Source: Pelatocladus maniniholoensis HA4357-MV3
GTDB taxonomy: Bacteria; Cyanobacteriota; Cyanobacteriia; Cyanobacteriales; Nostocaceae
Reading direction: 5' to 3'
DNA length: 32,926 nt
NCBI GenBank assembly: GCA_019359115.1
Contig: JAHHHW010000141.1
Location: forward strand, 1-32,926
Below are positions 25,101-32,926 of the stretch, one piece after another; the first letter of the stretch is position 1; every line of letters begins with the position of its first letter. Below the pieces are notes generated by a model. It was not told the DNA's origin, ran no database searches, and saw nothing but the letters and a program-made list of their open reading frames with translations. A program made the translations under genes and the position numbers.

Positions 25101-26439
25101 GGGAAAAGAGCAAAAGCAACTAGTTGCTTATGTTATTTCTAACTTAGAGAGAAAGTCTGCCCATTTGCAGAAAGAATCAGCAGTTCTACCTGTAGAAGCA
25201 ATTGAATTCCAAAAATTAGAAGGAGTGATAACTGATCCTGTAGAGCGTATTGAATTTAAGCTAAGACAACCAGGACTACAATCATTAGATCAAAATCACC
25301 TAACTGTAGAGCTAATTAGACCAGAATTTAATCAGACTTTAACTCAAACTTATCTAAAACGCCAAAGTTACCGCCAAATGTTGGAGGAGCCAGTCCCATT
25401 TGAGCAATTCGGCCTCTTTTTGAGCTGTCTCATGCAGATGAAAGTCAATCACATTCCTTTACCAAAATATCGCTATCCCTCTGCTGGCAGTCTTTACCCT
25501 GTCCAAACTTACCTACTAATTAAACCAAATCGCGTAGAAAAACTGGAAGGTGGCATTTATTACTATCACCCAGCAGAACATCGTTTAGTATTGATAAAAG
25601 CTGTTACTAACATTAGTGAGATTGAAGATAGCCTTTATAGTGGCTCAAATAAATCAATATTCGAGCAAGCAGCTTTTGCTTTATTTCTTATTGGGCAAAT
25701 GGATGCAATTAATCCTATGTATGGAGGATGGGCTAGAGATTTTTGTCTGTTAGAAGCCGGTTACATGAGTCAATTATTGATGGATACTGCACCAGATTAT
25801 GAGGTTGGTTTATGTCCAATTGGACATTTAAATTTTGAAAAGCTAAGAAATTTATCTGGTTTATCATCATCAAAGCATATTGTTCTGCATAGTTTTATCG
25901 GCGGAAGAATTATCTTAGAGCAAACAAAACAGTGGTTGAGATCTACAGCTTCTCCAACTGATGAATCAGCATTAACTTCAGAGAAACTGAGTATTTATTT
26001 ACAGCAAAAACTACCTAGCTATATGGTGCCTTGTATCTATGTTTTTTTAGATAAGCTACCATTGACACCTAATGGCAAGATAGACCGCAAGTCCTTACCA
26101 ATTCCAGATGCAGCTAGTTTAGAGTTGCCAGCAGCTTTTGTGGCTCCCTACACTGCTACTCAAAAAACTATAGTCGTTATCTGTGCTGATGTACTAGCTC
26201 TAGAAAAAATTGGCATACACGATAACTTAATTATGCTGGGAGTAGACTCTCTACAAGCTACTCAAATTGTTGCTCGTTTGCGGAAAATATTTCCAGTGGA
26301 ACTACCTCTGCGTCAATTGTGGGAGAGTCCTACCATAGCAGACTTAGCAGAATACATAGACATAGCTCTTTGGGCTACTTCAGATCAGCAAAATCGTAGT
26401 GATTTCAATAATTCTGAAAGAGAGGAAGGAGAAATATGA
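22189..26439 (+). CDS. NRPS1: docking-Cyc-A(Cys)-Ox-PCP, thiazole-forming module
   Basis: This is a 1416-residue NRPS that condenses the acyl chain with cysteine, cyclises it to a thiazoline and oxidises it to a thiazole. The order is: TubC-type docking domain (1-55); heterocyclisation domain (about 75-500) with the DxxxxD motif at 209-214 (DALVTD) in place of HHxxxDG; A domain with YTSGSTGLPKG near 685; FMN-dependent oxidase inserted between A8 and A9 (about 985-1265, with RYPSAGSLYPVQTY near 1094); A9/A10 with NGKIDRK; and PCP Ser1354 (GVDSLQ). Reading the substrate code against GrsA by eye gives DLYNLSLIWK, the classical cysteine code. The architecture matches EpoB and other Cyc-A-Ox-PCP modules. 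AGAGGAA precedes the start. The start overlaps the PKS2 stop, and the stop overlaps the NRPS2 start. The acidic tail SEREEGEI is a candidate docking peptide. Confidence 0.95.
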   Translation: MNLNELLTELSKRNVKVWAEADNLRVRAPKEALTLDLRNSIAEHKVDLLRLLCESNFSMHDDALPAVLPVLDERYQPFPLTDIQYAYWVGRSGEFELSNVATHAYLELECNGLDLERLNCAWQQLIERHEMLRTVVLPDGTQKILTDVPLYQISVLDLLGEDPESIRFKTEEIRQQMSHQMLPTDKWPLFDIRVAHLSETFFRLYLSFDALVTDLGSLHLLFQEWSQLYQNPELVLPQLELSFRDYVLAEERLVGTQLYQRSQAYWFNRLDSLPPAPDLPLAKNPNSLKQPRFHRRTFWLNTEYWQKLKKYATDANLTPSGVLLAAYAEILTTWSKSPQFTIDLTLFNRLPLHPQVNQIVGDFTSVILLQIDNSTVNESFVSRAVRLQKQLWQDLDHRYVNGVHILRELARKKRNSPKAMMPVVFTSALGVGSLNSNSPGLSQFGEIVYGISQTPQVWLDHQVIKQDGGLVFNWDAVEDLFPPGMLDDMFNAYCNFLVQLATQEPVWHSMTRQLVPPEQLSQRVAINATKAPLSGEMLHTLFTRQVERCGDRCAIISPQHTLTYSELNKLAHQVAHQLRQLGASPNRLIAVVMEKGWEQVVAVLGILISGAAYLPIDPDLPIERQKYLLKQGEIQIVLTQSCVNVKLEWSSDIHRINIDTEKLTDHSPSTLESVQNPKDLAYVIYTSGSTGLPKGVMIDHQAAVNTILDINQYFQIGEQDCILALSALNFDLSVYDIFGILAAGGTIVIPKATATRDPAHWIDLMTHYQVTLWNSVPALMQMLVEYIKLHPDKVPSSLRLTLLSGDWLPLNLPTQIKTLWPKAQVVSLGGATEASIWSIFYPIENISPEWKSIPYGRSLTNQSFYVFNELLEPCPIWVSGQLYIGGVGLAKGYWRDQEKTQNSFITHPRTKERLYKTGDLGRYLPDGNIEFLGREDFQVKVNGYRIELGEIEVALKQHPLITDAIVTAIEQGKEQKQLVAYVISNLERKSAHLQKESAVLPVEAIEFQKLEGVITDPVERIEFKLRQPGLQSLDQNHLTVELIRPEFNQTLTQTYLKRQSYRQMLEEPVPFEQFGLFLSCLMQMKVNHIPLPKYRYPSAGSLYPVQTYLLIKPNRVEKLEGGIYYYHPAEHRLVLIKAVTNISEIEDSLYSGSNKSIFEQAAFALFLIGQMDAINPMYGGWARDFCLLEAGYMSQLLMDTAPDYEVGLCPIGHLNFEKLRNLSGLSSSKHIVLHSFIGGRIILEQTKQWLRSTASPTDESALTSEKLSIYLQQKLPSYMVPCIYVFLDKLPLTPNGKIDRKSLPIPDAASLELPAAFVAPYTATQKTIVVICADVLALEKIGIHDNLIMLGVDSLQATQIVARLRKIFPVELPLRQLWESPTIADLAEYIDIALWATSDQQNRSDFNNSEREEGEI

Positions 26440-29400
26440 AAACCGTTCCCGAGCTATTGTCATATATTCGTCAATTAGGTATAGATCTTTGGGTAGATGG
26501 TAACTCTTTGCGATACAGCGCACCCAAGGAAGTAATGACACCGATTTTAAGTGCACAGTTAGCTGAACGCAAAAACGAAATTATTACCTTTCTTAATGGT
26601 TTCAAATCAGCATATACTTCTACTCTTTTACCACTGCAACCGATTGCAAGAGATGGAAAAATTCCACTATCTTCTGCCCAACAGCGATTGTGGTTTCTAG
26701 AACAACTAGAGGGAGATAGTGTTCCTTATAATGAGTTGGGAGCGTTGAGCATTGATGGCAGACTTAATATAGTGGCTTTAGAAGTAACTCTCAATGAAAT
26801 AGTTCGGCGTCATGAAGTTTTACGAACAAATTTTCCTAGTGTCAATGGGTCTCCCGTCTGTAAAATTTTCCCATTTCTAAAAATAGATTTGCCTATAATA
26901 GATTTGCAGACTTTTTCAGAAGTCGAGCAGTTTACCAAAGTTCAACAATTAGCTGCTGAACTAGTCCAACATCCCTTTGATCTAGCCAATGATCCCTTGT
27001 TGAGATTTAGGCTACTGCGACTAGGAGAACGATCGCATGTGCTAATTTTAGTTATGCATCACATCGTTTTTGATGGTAGGTCAATCAATGTATTTTTCAA
27101 CGAACTAGCAGTATTGTATGAGGCTTTTAGAAACAATCAAATCTCTCCCCTACCAGATTTGCCAGTTCAATATGCTGACTTTGCCGCATGGCAGCACCAA
27201 TGGCTAACTGGTAAATTTTTAGAAAAACAGCTTAACTATTGGAAACAAAAGCTTGCCAACGCTCCTGCTTTGTTAAAACTTCCTACTGATCAACCACGAC
27301 CTGCTGTTCAAACTTTTCGAGGAGCGCATCACAATTTTGCTCTACCTAAAAAACTAAGTGAAGCATTAGTTGCTTTAAGCAAGCGTAAAGAAGTTACCCT
27401 TTTTACAACATTAATAACAGCATTCCAAATATTGCTTTACCGATATAGTGGGCAGGAAGATATTTTAGTTGGTACGCCTATTGCCAACTTAGATATTACT
27501 GACATTGAAGGATTGATTGGCTTTTTTGCTAATACTATAGTTGTACGCACTAAAATAACAAACAAGATTAGCTTTGAACGGTTATTGGAACAAGTCCAGG
27601 AAACACTTTTAGAAGCTCAGGCTCATAGAGATGCTCCTCTAGAGCACATAATAGAAGCTCTACAGCCACAAAGAAGCTTGAGTTACACTCCTCTATTTCA
27701 GGTACTATTCATTTTCCAGGATACTCCAATCACAGAGATTAATTTAAAAGATTTAACTTTTAGACCATTAGCAGTAGAAAGTGGTATTTCAAAGTTTGAC
27801 ATCAGTATATTATTAAATAATACTGCTCAAGGTCTGACAGGATGGTGGGAATACAATGCAGATTTATTTAATGTAACCACCATAGAGCGGATGGCAAATA
27901 ACTTTGAAACTTTACTTGAAAGTATTGTTACTGATTCTCATCAACTGGTTACACATCTGCCCTTGTTAAATGAAGCGGAACAGCACTGGCTATTGGTAGA
28001 GCAAAATCGCAATCACGTGAGTTTACTACAGGAAAAGTATATTCACCAAAAATTTGAAGAGACTGTGAAGCGATCGCCTGAAAATATAGCAGTGATTTTT
28101 CAAGAGCAGCAGCTGACATATCAAGAGTTAAACAAGCGAGCCAATCAATTAGCACATTACTTGCAGAAACTAGGTGTGGGAGCAGATGTGCTTGTTGGCA
28201 TCTGTATAGAACGTTCTGTTGAGATGGTGATAGGTCTTTTAGCAATTCTCAAAGCAGGTGGAGCTTATGTACCTTTAGATCCAGCCTATCCTAAGAATCG
28301 CTTGGCCTTCATGATCTCGTATTCTCAATTGTCAGTACTCTTAACTCAACAAAAATTAGTGGCAGAACTGCCAGAAAATAAAGCACATTTGGTTTGCCTA
28401 GATACAAACTGGGAAACAATCTCTCTCGAAACAGAGGAAAATCCTTGTAGTAACTTGATGCCTGAAAACCTGGCATATGTGATTTACACTTCAGGATCTA
28501 CTGGTCAGCCTAAAGGTGTAATGGTTGAGCATGGTCAAGTTGTAAATTTCTTTACTGGAATGGATTTTCGCATTGGTAGTGATTCCCCCGGTACATGGTT
28601 GGCAGTTACAACTATTTCTTTTGATATCTCCGTCTTAGAGTTACTGTGGACACTTACGCGAGGTTTCCAAGTAGTGGTTTATACGGTGTATAATTCCTTT
28701 TTCTCTTCCATAGAGCCACAGGCTGAAGAAGCAAGTAAAGAAGATGTTGATTCTGTTATATCTAGTCTTCACCGTGTAGACCAAGTCAAGGAATTAAATG
28801 ATATCAGAAAAGAAATAGAAAAACATGATTACTCTTTACCTGCACAGATTATAAGGCACAATGTTACTCACTTGCAGTGTACACCTTCTCTAGTAAGGAT
28901 GCTAATCCTAAACTCGGAGACGCTCAAACCCCTACGGTCTCTTCAGAAACTCATATTGGGGGGAGAAGCACTTTCTGCTGAGCTTGCCAATAAGCTCAAT
29001 GAAGTAGTTTCAGGTGAAGTTCTCAATATGTATGGACCGACAGAGGCTACTATCTGGTCTACAACTTATACTGTCGGTTCATCTAAAAAAATCGTTGCCA
29101 TAGGTAAACCAATTGCAAACGTTCGCGTATATGTTCTAGATCAGCATTATCAACCAGTTCCTATTGGAATACCTGGTGAATTGTTTATTGGTGGTGCGGG
29201 TGTTGCTCGAGGTTATCTAAATAGATCTGAGTTAACTACTGAAAGATTCATCCCAGATACGTTCAGTAACGATCCCAAAGCGCGAATGTATAAGACAGGT
29301 GATTTAGTTCGCTATTTACCGGATGGTAACATTGAGTTTTTGGGTCGCATCGATCAGCAAATTAAGATTCGTGGCTTCCGCATTGAGCTGGGAGAGATTG

Positions 29401-32400
29401 AAGTAACATTGAAACAGCATCCGACAGTGCAAGATGCCGCTGTTTTGGCTAGAGAAAACTCCTTTGGAGACAAGCAATTAGTAGGTTATTTTGTTCCCAA
29501 GGCATTATCAGATGGCTTAGATGAGTCAAACCGAAAAGAATTGCTGGATCAACAAATATTGCAATGGTACTCCCTTTGGAATCAAACCTATGACAGTGCA
29601 GCTGCAAATCAAGATGCAAAGCTGAAATTTGCTGGCTGGCATAGCAGCTATACAGGTCAGCCTATCTCAGTACAGGAAATGGACGAGTGGGTAGATTTTA
29701 CGGTCAAACGTATTTTATCTCTAAAGCCAAATCGCGTTCTAGAGATTGGTTGTGGTTACGGTTTGCTATTATTGCGAATCGCTCCCTATTGTGCTGAGTA
29801 CTGGGGTACAGACTTCTCAGAAGTTGCCATAAACTATATTCAGCAGCAACTGGTAATGCAGTCTCCCTCTTTGTCCCAGGTTAAACTATTTCAGAGAGGG
29901 GCAGATAATTTTGAGGGACTAGAAACAGAGGCATTTGATACGGTAATCCTGAACTCTGTTGTTCAGTATTTTCCCAGCATTGACTATCTACTACAAGTCT
30001 TGGAAAATGCTGTTAAAGTAGTTAAGCCAGGTGGATTTATTGTTGTAGGAGATGTTCGTAGCTTACCACTATTGCAAGCTTTTCATATCTCAGTTGAATT
30101 GTATAAGGCTTCTGACTCTCTATCAACAAGTCATTTACTGTCGTGCGTGCAAAAAAGCATGGATCAAGAGCAGGAACTAGTCATTGATCCAGCATTTTTC
30201 ATTGCCCTCCAGGAGAACTTAACCAAGATTACCCACGTCCAAATTGAGCCTAAAAAAGGACATTATAGTAACGAGCTTAGCAAGTTTCGCTATGATGTTA
30301 TCCTCCATGTAGGAGGAGAAAAAGTTAATTCTACTCAAGATTTTCTCTGGTTAGACTGGCATAATCAAGACTTAACACTGACCTCTGTAAGTGAAATTAT
30401 AGAGTCTACTCAACCAGATATCCTCGGGCTACGTCGAGTAACTAACTTACGCTTGCAAACAGAAGTTAAGGCTTTGGAGCTATTGGCTAGTAACCAGGTG
30501 CCTAAGACGGTAGGTGACTTTCGCTCAATGCTAGAAAAAATTGTCGGCGAGGCTCAAGAATCTGGAGTTCTACCAGAAGATTTATGGAATTTAGGGAGTA
30601 GATTGTCTTACTCTGTTGAAATCAGCTGGTCAAATAACTATGAAAATGGAAGTTACGATGTACTATTCAAGCGACTTACATCTGATGAAAAATGTAGAGA
30701 TATGAGCTCTTACCTCTTGGGAAAAAAGCACCAACTAAAACCTTGGAGAACGTATGCAAATAACCCTTTACGGAAGCAAGAAACGAGCCATTTCATTTCA
30801 CAATTACGAGATTTTTTGAAAAAGCAATTGCCTGAATATATGGTACCTGGAGTGTTTGTGATGCTAGAGGCTCTGCCTTTGACTTCAAACGGCAAAGTAG
30901 ACCGCCGTGCCCTACCGCTACCAACTCGAGAAATTAATGAACGTGACTCCTTGCTTCTTCCCCGTAATCCTACTGAAAAAGTCGTAGTTAGTATTATAGC
31001 CGAAGTTCTTGGACTGGAACACTTAAGTATCTATGATAACTTTTTTGAACTAGGAGGACATTCCTTATTAGCCATCCAAGTTATTTCTCGGTTGCGAGAG
31101 ACTTTTAAGGTAGAGTTGCCAGTGCGTAGTCTGTTTGAGAAACCTGTTATAGCTGCGATTGCCAAAGCCATCGACACCGCTCTCGAGACGGGAATCTCAC
31201 CAATGACCACAAATACCTTAGATCTAAATGCAGAAGCTGTTTTAGACTCCACAATTCAGCCTCAGAGTGTATCGGTTGATCATGTTGTGAGTGAACCTCA
31301 AAGTATCTTGTTAACTGGAGCAACTGGCTTTTTAGGAGCATATTTACTTCATGAGCTTCTAGAGGAAACTCAGGCAAATATTTATTGCCTGGTTCGTTCC
31401 CCTAATATTCTTGAAGGCAAATGGAGGATACAAAGCAAGCTTGAATCCTATTTTCTCTGGAATGAAAGCTTTAGATCCAGAATTATCCCTGTTGTTGGAG
31501 ATTTATCTACTGCATTTTTGGGTCTTTCAGAACCACAGTTTCGCCATCTAGCTAGTCTGATCGATGTGATTTATCACAATGGTGCATTGGTGAATTTTGT
31601 TTATCCTTACTCGGTACTGAAAGAAGCCAATGTTCTCGGAACTCAAGAAATTCTGAGATTGGCTAGTGAAATCAGAGTAAAGCCTGTGCATTTTGTCTCG
31701 ACTATTGCTGTTGCATCTCCATTTATATATTCAGAGAGCAAGGTAGTTCGAGAATCAGATCCGTTTTTCTACAGCCGGGATATTGATACTGGATATGCTC
31801 AGAGTAAGTGGGTAGCGGAGAAATTAGTAATACAGGCCCGTGACCGAGGACTTCCTGTTTCTATCTATAGAGCAGCAAGAATAGCGGGTCACAGCAAAAC
31901 TGGAGTTTGTAATACAGATGACTTGATCTGCAGAATGATTAAAGGCTGTATTCAGCTTGGAAAAATGCCAAAACTGGACGGTATTGTAGACAACATTACT
32001 CCTGTGGATTATGTAAACCAGGCTATTGTTCATCTATCGCGTCAGAAAAAATCTTTGGGAAAAGATTTCCACGTAATTAACTCTTATCCCACCCCCGTCA
32101 ACGACATATTTAACTGGATTGGCTCTTTGGGCTACCAATTAGAGGAGGTTTCATATGATCAGTGGCGCTCAGAGCTAATTCTTCACGAAGAGCGTTCTTT
32201 GAAAAATGCTTTGCATCCTCTTTTACCTCTTTTTTCTCAAAATATGCTAAAACAAAAAGTAGCGCTACAGTTCGACTGTCATAACACTATTGATGGGCTG
32301 GCAGGCACTAATATTGTTTGTCCTTCCATAAACAAAAAATTATTCACCACTTACTTTTCATACTTAATTAGCAGCGGCTTTTTGAAGGCGCTACAGCAAA

Positions 32401-32405
32401 GCTAA
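26436..32405 (+). CDS. NRPS2: docking-C-A(Gly)-NMT-PCP-reductase, terminal module
   Basis: This is a 1989-residue NRPS. The order is: TubC-type docking domain (1-55); C domain with HHIVFDG at 208-214; A domain (from about 530); SAM-dependent N-methyltransferase between A8 and A9 (about 1045-1440, with VLEIGCGYG near 1101); A9/A10 (EYMVPGVFV, SNGKVDRR); PCP Ser1543 (ELGGHSL); and a terminal thioester reductase (about 1620-1985) with the NADPH loop TGATGFLG at 1627-1634 and YxxxK at Y1787/K1791. The substrate code read by eye is DILQIGMIWK, close to the glycine code DILQLGLIWK, so N-methylglycine is expected. The reductase should release an aldehyde or, after a second reduction, an alcohol. Between A4 and A5 there is an extra stretch of about 60 residues (about 750-810) that looks like the remnant of a luciferase-like monooxygenase insert. 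AAGGAG precedes the start, which overlaps the NRPS1 stop by four bases. Confidence 0.95.
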   Translation: MKTVPELLSYIRQLGIDLWVDGNSLRYSAPKEVMTPILSAQLAERKNEIITFLNGFKSAYTSTLLPLQPIARDGKIPLSSAQQRLWFLEQLEGDSVPYNELGALSIDGRLNIVALEVTLNEIVRRHEVLRTNFPSVNGSPVCKIFPFLKIDLPIIDLQTFSEVEQFTKVQQLAAELVQHPFDLANDPLLRFRLLRLGERSHVLILVMHHIVFDGRSINVFFNELAVLYEAFRNNQISPLPDLPVQYADFAAWQHQWLTGKFLEKQLNYWKQKLANAPALLKLPTDQPRPAVQTFRGAHHNFALPKKLSEALVALSKRKEVTLFTTLITAFQILLYRYSGQEDILVGTPIANLDITDIEGLIGFFANTIVVRTKITNKISFERLLEQVQETLLEAQAHRDAPLEHIIEALQPQRSLSYTPLFQVLFIFQDTPITEINLKDLTFRPLAVESGISKFDISILLNNTAQGLTGWWEYNADLFNVTTIERMANNFETLLESIVTDSHQLVTHLPLLNEAEQHWLLVEQNRNHVSLLQEKYIHQKFEETVKRSPENIAVIFQEQQLTYQELNKRANQLAHYLQKLGVGADVLVGICIERSVEMVIGLLAILKAGGAYVPLDPAYPKNRLAFMISYSQLSVLLTQQKLVAELPENKAHLVCLDTNWETISLETEENPCSNLMPENLAYVIYTSGSTGQPKGVMVEHGQVVNFFTGMDFRIGSDSPGTWLAVTTISFDISVLELLWTLTRGFQVVVYTVYNSFFSSIEPQAEEASKEDVDSVISSLHRVDQVKELNDIRKEIEKHDYSLPAQIIRHNVTHLQCTPSLVRMLILNSETLKPLRSLQKLILGGEALSAELANKLNEVVSGEVLNMYGPTEATIWSTTYTVGSSKKIVAIGKPIANVRVYVLDQHYQPVPIGIPGELFIGGAGVARGYLNRSELTTERFIPDTFSNDPKARMYKTGDLVRYLPDGNIEFLGRIDQQIKIRGFRIELGEIEVTLKQHPTVQDAAVLARENSFGDKQLVGYFVPKALSDGLDESNRKELLDQQILQWYSLWNQTYDSAAANQDAKLKFAGWHSSYTGQPISVQEMDEWVDFTVKRILSLKPNRVLEIGCGYGLLLLRIAPYCAEYWGTDFSEVAINYIQQQLVMQSPSLSQVKLFQRGADNFEGLETEAFDTVILNSVVQYFPSIDYLLQVLENAVKVVKPGGFIVVGDVRSLPLLQAFHISVELYKASDSLSTSHLLSCVQKSMDQEQELVIDPAFFIALQENLTKITHVQIEPKKGHYSNELSKFRYDVILHVGGEKVNSTQDFLWLDWHNQDLTLTSVSEIIESTQPDILGLRRVTNLRLQTEVKALELLASNQVPKTVGDFRSMLEKIVGEAQESGVLPEDLWNLGSRLSYSVEISWSNNYENGSYDVLFKRLTSDEKCRDMSSYLLGKKHQLKPWRTYANNPLRKQETSHFISQLRDFLKKQLPEYMVPGVFVMLEALPLTSNGKVDRRALPLPTREINERDSLLLPRNPTEKVVVSIIAEVLGLEHLSIYDNFFELGGHSLLAIQVISRLRETFKVELPVRSLFEKPVIAAIAKAIDTALETGISPMTTNTLDLNAEAVLDSTIQPQSVSVDHVVSEPQSILLTGATGFLGAYLLHELLEETQANIYCLVRSPNILEGKWRIQSKLESYFLWNESFRSRIIPVVGDLSTAFLGLSEPQFRHLASLIDVIYHNGALVNFVYPYSVLKEANVLGTQEILRLASEIRVKPVHFVSTIAVASPFIYSESKVVRESDPFFYSRDIDTGYAQSKWVAEKLVIQARDRGLPVSIYRAARIAGHSKTGVCNTDDLICRMIKGCIQLGKMPKLDGIVDNITPVDYVNQAIVHLSRQKKSLGKDFHVINSYPTPVNDIFNWIGSLGYQLEEVSYDQWRSELILHEERSLKNALHPLLPLFSQNMLKQKVALQFDCHNTIDGLAGTNIVCPSINKKLFTTYFSYLISSGFLKALQQS

Positions 32406-32678
32406 TCAACCCAGAATATAAGCCGTTTTATAAAGGAGATGTTAGGGCAACAACTAACATTTGAAAGTGTGCAGCAAAAGTTTTATTTGCTGTTTAAACT
32501 ATGGGATGTTTAATGCATTTTAAAAAAGCTTAAGTATCATTGATATATCATGACTTGGAATATAACATTAGGCATTCTTGTTTGATGTCATCAAGTAATC
32601 ACTTGAAGAAACGTAGATATCAATGAATTAGCGATCCTAATCAATAAAAAGACGTAAACTCCAAGTTGAGTAACAACC

Positions 32679-32926
32679 ATGACTACAACTACTCTAAAAG
32701 GCGGAAAATTACCAAGTGATGGTACGACGAATAAACCGAGACAAAACTGGTTTCGTACTCTCAGAACTATCGCGCTATTGACTATTTATGGGATTTATAA
32801 AGTCGTCTTTGTCCATAAATTCTTTTTGCACACATTTTTCCGCTCATCGATTTCCGATGTCCCGCCTCCTGTGCCATTGAATATTGGCTATGGAAATAAG
32901 CTTCAATTTAAAACAATTTTGTTGAT
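32679..32926 (+). CDS. Unknown protein with N-terminal membrane segment (partial)
   Basis: An ATG at 32679 opens a frame that stays open to the window end (82 codons seen). The N-terminus is Lys/Arg-rich and hydrophilic (MTTTTLKGGKLPSDG). Residues about 33-58 are hydrophobic and aromatic (TIALLTIYGIYKVVFVHKFF) and could be a membrane anchor or amphipathic helix. A Pro-rich piece, SDVPPPVPLNIGYG, follows. I do not recognise the family. It lies 273 bp after NRPS2 in the same orientation, so it may or may not belong to the cluster. No strong ribosome-binding site precedes it. Confidence 0.5.
   Translation, partial: MTTTTLKGGKLPSDGTTNKPRQNWFRTLRTIALLTIYGIYKVVFVHKFFLHTFFRSSISDVPPPVPLNIGYGNKLQFKTILL

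Noticed and set aside
27949-28245. 98-codon frame on the minus strand inside NRPS2
   Set aside because: Antisense shadow; the plus-strand frame carries conserved adenylation-domain sequence here.

Overview
The window is from a cyanobacterium. The evidence is a recognisable ndhH gene (photosynthetic NDH-1), several GCGATCGC (HIP1) octamers (for example at 5476, 14473, 14648, 14736, 17648 and 28070), an AT-rich base composition, a large NB-ARC/WD40 protein of the kind common in filamentous cyanobacteria, and decayed cyanobacterial-type insertion sequences. I cannot name the species; a filamentous (Nostocales-like) host is an inference.

Layout. Bases 1-678 hold the start of a probable transposase and non-coding DNA with a dispersed repeat. 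ndhH (minus strand, 679-1863) lies back to back with a 1226-residue HTH/NB-ARC/WD40 protein (2020-5700). About 1.8 kb of AT-rich DNA without convincing genes follows, then a frameshifted and truncated IS701-type transposase (7482-8301). From 8429 to 32405 all genes are on the plus strand and form a hybrid fatty acid/PKS/NRPS biosynthetic cluster: fatty acyl-AMP ligase, SRPBCC protein, CylC/AurF-like dimetal-carboxylate enzyme, membrane desaturase, stand-alone ACP, a spacer of about 860 bp full of repeats, a CFA-synthase-like methyltransferase, KS-AT, KS-AT-ACP, docking-Cyc-A(Cys)-Ox-PCP, and docking-C-A(Gly)-N-methyltransferase-PCP-reductase. A partial membrane-associated protein starts at 32679 and runs off the end.

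How the genes could work together (inference). The ligase activates a free fatty acid and loads it on the ACP. The dimetal enzyme (a candidate C-H halogenase) and the desaturase modify the acyl chain. The PKS proteins pass it on, the first NRPS condenses, cyclises and oxidises cysteine to a thiazole, the second adds N-methylglycine, and the terminal reductase releases an aldehyde or alcohol. The expected product is a modified 2-alkyl-thiazole-4-carbonyl N-methylglycine-derived aldehyde or alcohol, possibly chlorinated, unsaturated and C- or O-methylated.

The most unusual feature is the state of the PKS part. Both acyltransferase domains lack the active-site serine (GYDVG and GHGVG in place of GHSVG). 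The first also lacks the catalytic histidine, and the second has no arginine at the usual carboxylate-binding position. KS2 has QGTGT in place of HGTGT, as in non-elongating KS domains, and PKS1 has no ACP at all. The line is built like a cis-AT system but cannot be one as read. It must use an acyltransferase in trans, or the KS proteins act without chain extension. A second trace of remodelling is a scar in the glycine A domain that looks like the leftover end of a deleted luciferase-like monooxygenase insert.
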